Shown here: in pieces, positions 15,120-18,920 of the stretch
Layout of the letters: each line of letters opens with the position of its first letter
How positions within the stretch are numbered: position 1 is the stretch's first letter
Source of the DNA: CAYRYU01 sp964428355
GTDB lineage: Bacteria; Muiribacteriota; Ozemobacteria; Ozemobacterales; Ozemobacteraceae
Assembly: GCA_964428355.1 (NCBI GenBank)
Contig: CAYRYU010000125.1
Coordinates: 1-18,920, forward strand
Direction: 5' to 3'
DNA length: 18,920 bases
Program-made: the position numbers and the translations under genes
The notes under the pieces: model-generated
What the model was told of the DNA's origin: nothing
The model's database searches: none
What the model saw: only the letters and a program-made list of their open reading frames with translations

Positions 15120-15124
15120 CTCCT
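15120..15124 (-). promoter_or_regulatory. Ribosome binding site deciding the SDR start
   Basis: AGGAG on the minus strand, 9 nt before the ATG at 15110; it argues against the upstream in-frame start at 15149. Confidence 0.65.
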
Positions 15125-15168
15125 GTCTGGAAAAGTTACCCAAACCCAACGTCCGGGCAGGGGGAAAG

Positions 15169-16167
15169 TCATTTCGGAAAAAGGCGGGGATGCGCCTGGC
15201 GGATCCTTTTCAGGACCCACTCCGGTTTCATCCCGCTCATACATCGGTTGTCCGGGCAGTTTTCCCGGTGGCATTGCAGGCAGGGAAGGCTTTCATCGAA
15301 AAGAACCAGGTGCTCCTCCCCAATGGGAGCAACGGCCCGACGGGTGGTGGGACCGAAAAGGGCTGCTACCGGTGTTCCCACCGCCCAGGCCAGGTTCATG
15401 GGACCCGTATCCCCCGTCAGGAAGATCGAGAACCTGGAAAGAAGCGAGTTGAATTCAGGGATCCCAAGGGGGGGGTGGGTGAAGGCGAGGTCAGGGCCAA
15501 GCCGGGAGAGGAGGTCTCTGGTGAGGGATTCCTCGCCGGGGCCGCAGGTTATCAGCGCTGGACCTCCTGTGGCAGCATACCAAAGCCGGATGAACTCCTC
15601 GAAATGATCCGGGGGCCAGGCTTTGGACGGGTAGGTTGCGTGGGGATTCACCCCCAGGGCGGGTTTGGAACCGAACCGGGCCAGGGCTTCCCTGACCTTG
15701 GGAGATGAGTCATCCATGGCAACCTTTGGATGGCCCGGCTCTAACGGCAGGCCGAAAGCCCGGAAGAAATCCGCGAAAAGGTCCCGGAGATGCTTGTTGT
15801 AATCCTTGGGCAGGTAGGTCCGGTGATAGGCCAACCGTCGGATCCGGTAGTCGAACCCGGCCCGGAAGGGTATTCCCGAAAGCAGGCTGATGAGCGCGGT
15901 CCGTGGGTTCCCGAAGAGGTCGAAAAGGCGGTCATACCGGCGGGTCCTGATCCGGCGCACCAGCTTCAGGGTTTCGGAGAGGCCCGCGTGTGACGGAAGC
16001 TGGAAGGAGGTTATCCCCGATCCCGGGGGGATTACTTCTCCGAAGGGTTTCTGGCAGAGGAACCCCAGAGGGGTATCCGGGAAGAGCCTCCTGATCTCCA
16101 GCATTGAAGGGAGGAGGTGGACGATATCACCGAGCCCCTTCAGGCGGAGGACGAGGATTCCGCTCAT
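15169..16167 (-). CDS. Glycosyltransferase family 9, ADP-heptose:LPS heptosyltransferase-like
   Basis: 332 aa, the normal length for family 9. It transfers heptose from ADP-heptose to the lipid A/core acceptor on the cytoplasmic face of the inner membrane. GLGDIVHLLP (11-20) holds the N-terminal loop with the likely catalytic Asp14. The C-terminal nucleotide-binding half shows NPHATYPSKAWP (174-185, with Lys182 near the ADP phosphates) and TGDTGPMNLAWAVGTPVA (251-268), followed by LFGPT. A cysteine cluster (Cys296, 299, 304 and 309) follows the pattern CxxCxxxxCxxxxC often seen near the end of family 9 enzymes. The gene starts 6 nt after the stop of the cyclase-like gene with no strong ribosome binding site of its own, suggesting coupling. 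Which heptosyltransferase (WaaC, WaaF or other) cannot be decided, so no symbol is given. Confidence 0.88.
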   Translation of the reverse strand: MSGILVLRLKGLGDIVHLLPSMLEIRRLFPDTPLGFLCQKPFGEVIPPGSGITSFQLPSHAGLSETLKLVRRIRTRRYDRLFDLFGNPRTALISLLSGIPFRAGFDYRIRRLAYHRTYLPKDYNKHLRDLFADFFRAFGLPLEPGHPKVAMDDSSPKVREALARFGSKPALGVNPHATYPSKAWPPDHFEEFIRLWYAATGGPALITCGPGEESLTRDLLSRLGPDLAFTHPPLGIPEFNSLLSRFSIFLTGDTGPMNLAWAVGTPVAALFGPTTRRAVAPIGEEHLVLFDESLPCLQCHRENCPDNRCMSGMKPEWVLKRIRQAHPRLFPK

Positions 16168-16173
16168 GGAAGG

Positions 16174-17814
16174 CTACAACCTGCATTTGAAAAAGACCCT
16201 GGTGATGGAGTCCCCCGACCGCGTGGGGGTGAAGGGTCCGTCGAATACCCAGATTCCGGGGTGGAGCATTTCGGCGAGATCCTTGACCGTTGGGGTAACT
16301 ACGATCTCGCCGGGTTGGGCGTCGCCCAGCAGGTTCTCCGCCCTATCAGCTTCGGGACCGAGGGCGAAAAAATCGAGATTGGATTGGGTGGAGCCCATGA
16401 GGGAAGGCCCGAATGCGAGGCTTAGGGAAACACCGATCTCCTTGAAGAACCTCGAGTTCTGAAGCTCCGCCTTGGATGGGTCGAGAAGGTATTCCCGCGA
16501 GAAACTCTTGATCTGGAGTGCGGCATTCATCAGGCGGGAAACGACCCTGCCGGGGTCCCATTCGTGGAAGGGTGGGCCGAAAAGCCCGTTCAGGAAATCC
16601 CCGCGGACCGAACCGAGGGCTCCGCCGTTCCGGAAGAGGATGTCACCGACTCCCAGGAGCCACTGCTCGAGGAGGAGGAAGGTTTTTTCGGGTGAATTGT
16701 AGGCTTTTTCGCAGGCGGAAATGAAACCCCGAAAACCCACGAAGAGGATTCCCGAATCACGCCATTTCGGCCCGAGCACGGCTTTCCGGTAATCCTTGAC
16801 GTTGAGGATCCGGCGCACGTCATCGGGGGAAAAATGCCTCCGAAGGATGTAGTTCTCCTTGTTGAAGTCGATGAAACGTTGCCTGGTCAGCTCGGCGAAA
16901 ACGTTGAGCAGCTCCCGCTCGTTGATGGAAAACCCTTCTGGAGCGACCGGATTGAACAGCATCGTTCCGAAATGTGCCCTGGGCTCGTTTTCCGAGAGCT
17001 CGATAACGGCAGTATCGGGTTTAACTTCGATGATTCCCGCAAAGGTCTCGGGCTTGTTGGGAAGACCGCTCGGGAACTGGTCGATGATCGCTTCCAGCCT
17101 TGGCATCGGGTTGGAGATCGAATCGAAAAGCTTCTGGTTCTCCCGAAAAAGGAAGTATTGAAACCGGGGTTTGCTCAGAAAGGACTCCTCGAGGTAGAGG
17201 AACAGGAGGTCTTCGACCGGAACCGTCCCGACCAGGACACGGAGGGAATCCTCGACCGCTTTCGAAAGGATCCGCCCTTCAAGGCTATGGTGGATGTCGG
17301 TGATGAAGTTCCGCTTCCGGCAGTTCTCCTGGATCGTGAAGAAGTAGCTGTCAAGCTCTTCCGAGATGACGTCCATCAGTTCGAACAGCTGGTCGTCGGG
17401 AAATGGAAGCGTCGAGACCGCGTAGGCGAGGCCGAAGGTGCCTACCGTTTCCCCGCTCATGTCGAGGGGCATCGCGAACCAGTCGAGTGCCGGGAACCCC
17501 TTTTTCGTGGGACTGGCGACGTCGAGCAGCTCGGGAACGCTCTTGACCAGGAGTTCGTTCACGATTCCGAACGAAAACAGGGTGGAAACCAGGTTCTCGT
17601 CGAAAGTCTTGATGAAGATTATCGAGGGCTTGAGGTGCCTCTTGATGCAGGCGAAAACCGCATCCAGGGCTTCGGAGAGGTTCAGATGCTCGTGGAGACA
17701 CTGTTCGAGCACGGCATCCATATCCGATCCGATCTGGAACTTCCTTTCGAGGAAAAGGACCTTCTGCTTGTCGTCGGCGAAGGTTGACTTCCCGGAATAA
17801 TCGGCGCTCAACAC
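16174..17814 (-). CDS. GAF-domain protein with degenerate class III nucleotide cyclase domain
   Basis: 546-aa protein with no membrane segment, probably cytoplasmic. Residues about 31-160 and 170-320 look like two GAF-type sensor domains. Residues about 350-520 resemble an adenylate/guanylate cyclase domain: LFVGFRGF (357-364), GGALGSVRGDFLNGLFG (397-413), then GVSLSLAFGPSLMGS and ALGPEADRAENLL. The first metal-binding Asp of the usual F-x-D-I-x-G-F is Gly360, while the second is kept as Asp406. The N-x-x-x-R transition-state motif is altered to a D-R-A-E-N-type sequence. Cyclase activity is therefore doubtful; a ligand-binding or protein-interaction role is likelier. Start taken as GTG at 17814; TTG at 17811 is possible and the Shine-Dalgarno (AAAGG) is weak. 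It is the first gene of the heptose operon. Confidence 0.75.
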   Translation of the reverse strand: MLSADYSGKSTFADDKQKVLFLERKFQIGSDMDAVLEQCLHEHLNLSEALDAVFACIKRHLKPSIIFIKTFDENLVSTLFSFGIVNELLVKSVPELLDVASPTKKGFPALDWFAMPLDMSGETVGTFGLAYAVSTLPFPDDQLFELMDVISEELDSYFFTIQENCRKRNFITDIHHSLEGRILSKAVEDSLRVLVGTVPVEDLLFLYLEESFLSKPRFQYFLFRENQKLFDSISNPMPRLEAIIDQFPSGLPNKPETFAGIIEVKPDTAVIELSENEPRAHFGTMLFNPVAPEGFSINERELLNVFAELTRQRFIDFNKENYILRRHFSPDDVRRILNVKDYRKAVLGPKWRDSGILFVGFRGFISACEKAYNSPEKTFLLLEQWLLGVGDILFRNGGALGSVRGDFLNGLFGPPFHEWDPGRVVSRLMNAALQIKSFSREYLLDPSKAELQNSRFFKEIGVSLSLAFGPSLMGSTQSNLDFFALGPEADRAENLLGDAQPGEIVVTPTVKDLAEMLHPGIWVFDGPFTPTRSGDSITRVFFKCRL

Positions 17815-17846
17815 AGTGCCCTTTCTTGGAGGTTCTCGCGGCGATA

Positions 17847-17876
17847 ACTATAGCAGTTCCACCCACCCATAAGCAA
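17847..17876 (-). promoter_or_regulatory. Candidate promoter of the cyclase-like/heptose operon
   Basis: On the minus strand TTGCTT (17871-17876) and TATAGT (17847-17852, 5/6 to consensus) are separated by 18 nt. The transcript would begin about 26 nt before the GTG at 17814. This promoter would drive four genes down to gmhB. Confidence 0.5.
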
Positions 17877-17883
17877 ACAACCG

Positions 17884-17901
17884 GGGAACCCAGAGGTTCC
17901 C
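17884..17901. repeat. Short inverted repeat in the divergent promoter region
   Basis: GGGAACC and GGTTCCC are separated by CAGA, a 7-bp perfect stem. It sits just upstream of the operon's -35 box, between the two divergent genes, so it could be an operator. No T-run flanks it on either strand. Confidence 0.4.
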
Positions 17902-18028
17902 AATGGGTTTCGGCGGGAAGCTGGCCAGAGGGATTCCTCCAGAGGAGATGCTGGAAACCCTGCCTCGAAGCCGGTATGATGATCCGTTCGCGATTTTACG
18001 ATAGAATGGGGGAAGGGAAGGAACCGCC

Positions 18029-18920
18029 ATGCGAAGTGAAAAAGAGATGAATTCCCTGATCCTCGGGGTCGCAAAGGGCGATTCCCGCGTTCTTGCCGTG
18101 GTTCTGGGCGGATCACGTGCCGATCCCGGGTCGAGAGGCGACATCCTTCAGGACTTCGACATCGTCTTCGTGGTTAAGGAAACCGGGCCATTCCTGGCTG
18201 ATCACTCGTGGGTGGACGTTTTCGGAAAACGGATGATAATGCAGATGCCGGAGGCGATGGGAAGTCCTCCCCCAAGGTCCGATGGGAGTTTTTCCTATTT
18301 GATGCAGTTCCAAGACGGAAACCGCATAGACCTCACTTTGGTCCCTCTCGGACTGCTTTCAAGCTGGAAATGGGACAGCCTGAGCATTCCCCTCCTGGAC
18401 AAGGACGGATCCCTGGGACGTCTCCCCCCACCCAGCCTCCGGGACCACCTTCCCCGCCCCCCTTCCCTGGACCAGTTTTCCGACTGTTGTAACGAGTTCT
18501 GGTGGGTCTGTCCATACGTCGCCAAAGGCTTGTGGCGCGGGAAGCTGATTTACGCGAAGCGGACGATGGACGGCCCCGTCCGTGAGCAGTTGATGACCAT
18601 GCTGACGTGGTATGCCGGGGTGAAGACCGGTTTTAAAGAGAATCTGGGTAAAGAGGGCAAGTTCCTGGAAGGATTTCTTGAATCCCCCATATGGGAAAAG
18701 CTTCTTGAGACCTATTCCCAGGCAACTTGGGACGAGACATGGACCTCCCTGTTTGCGATGACCGGTCTTTTCCGGGAAATCTCAGGGGGTGTTTCCCGGC
18801 ATTTTGGTTTTCCCTATCCCATTCAAGAGGATGTACAAGTGACCGCCTTTCTCGAACGCTTGCGGGTCTTACCACAGTCAGCCCTGGATGTCTGGGGAAA
18901 TGGAACACCACCCGGCGGGT
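18029..18920 (+). CDS. Aminoglycoside 6-adenylyltransferase (AadK/ANT(6)-like), 3' end beyond window
   Basis: At least 297 aa, with no stop codon before the window edge. Members of this family transfer AMP from ATP to the 6-hydroxyl of streptomycin. The start at 18029 (MRSEKEM) is preceded by AAGGA with 6-nt spacing. The nucleotidyltransferase signature GGSRAD at 27-32 is followed by Asp42 and Asp44 in DFDIVF and Asp101 in DGNRIDLTL, the expected metal-binding/catalytic set. Strong family blocks include DHSWVDVFGKR at 58-68, IMQMPEA, then DCCNEFWWV and YVAKGLWR, and TWYAGVKTGF. Family length is about 285-300 aa, so only a few codons are probably missing. It is transcribed divergently from the heptose operon across 214 nt; weak -10 candidates are TAGAAT at 18002-18007 and TATGAT at 17975-17980. 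Codon use matches its neighbours, so it looks resident rather than newly acquired. Whether it confers resistance or acts on another substrate is unknown. Confidence 0.9.
   Translation, partial: MRSEKEMNSLILGVAKGDSRVLAVVLGGSRADPGSRGDILQDFDIVFVVKETGPFLADHSWVDVFGKRMIMQMPEAMGSPPPRSDGSFSYLMQFQDGNRIDLTLVPLGLLSSWKWDSLSIPLLDKDGSLGRLPPPSLRDHLPRPPSLDQFSDCCNEFWWVCPYVAKGLWRGKLIYAKRTMDGPVREQLMTMLTWYAGVKTGFKENLGKEGKFLEGFLESPIWEKLLETYSQATWDETWTSLFAMTGLFREISGGVSRHFGFPYPIQEDVQVTAFLERLRVLPQSALDVWGNGTPPGG

Noticed and set aside
16834..17787. 317-codon plus-strand frame opposite the GAF/cyclase-like gene
   Set aside because: The minus-strand protein has GAF and cyclase-like patterns and operon context; this frame is its mirror and resembles nothing known.
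18029..18920. Recent acquisition of the aminoglycoside adenylyltransferase on a mobile element
   Set aside because: Codon use matches the neighbours, and no transposase, integrase, direct repeat or attachment site was seen nearby within the window.

Overview
The window reads as about 19 kb of chromosome from a GC-rich diderm bacterium. Codon use is G/C-biased (roughly 60% G+C by eye). The outer membrane is implied by an ADP-heptose/LPS-core operon, a lipoprotein and several exported proteins. Long membrane-bound SpoIIE-type phosphatases, degenerate signalling paralogues and a lipoprotein with a repeat-built domain would fit a deltaproteobacterium-like or candidate-phylum genome such as Riflebacteria. 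That placement is a guess; no marker gene is present. No tRNA, rRNA, CRISPR array, transposase or integrase was seen.

Plus strand, 172-10444: five tightly spaced genes that could be one transcript. The first is the most unusual: a 998-aa protein joining an AMP-forming acyl-activating domain, a carrier-protein domain with a DSL serine, and a complete HMG-CoA-reductase catalytic domain with its Glu, Lys, Asp and His all present. It is followed after 9 nt by a formyltransferase-fold enzyme with an intact Asn/His/Asp triad. Next come a small exported protein with a Pro/Glu-rich tail and two giant membrane sensors with C-terminal PP2C/SpoIIE domains. The first of these has lost the metal-binding residues, the second keeps them, and the two genes overlap as ATGA.

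Plus strand, 10692-13061: a lipoprotein with carboxypeptidase-regulatory-like, Ig/PKD-like and beta-propeller-like repeats. It is separated from the convergent minus-strand genes by a perfect 20-bp-stem palindrome and by an intrinsic terminator for the minus strand.

Minus strand, 17814-13161: a small, extremely basic exported protein has its own promoter, whose spacer contains a 9-G run. Upstream of it lies a four-gene operon in the order GAF/degenerate class III cyclase, family 9 glycosyltransferase (heptosyltransferase), uronate-dehydrogenase-like SDR, and GmhB. GmhB makes the heptose-phosphate intermediate of ADP-heptose and the GT9 enzyme would use ADP-heptose, so the operon probably serves LPS inner-core or surface-glycan assembly under an upstream sensor-like protein. 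A 14-bp perfect LacI-type palindrome lies between this operon and the basic-protein gene.

Plus strand, 18029 to the window end: an aminoglycoside 6-adenylyltransferase (AadK/ANT(6)-like), divergent from the heptose operon and running off the edge just before its expected stop codon.
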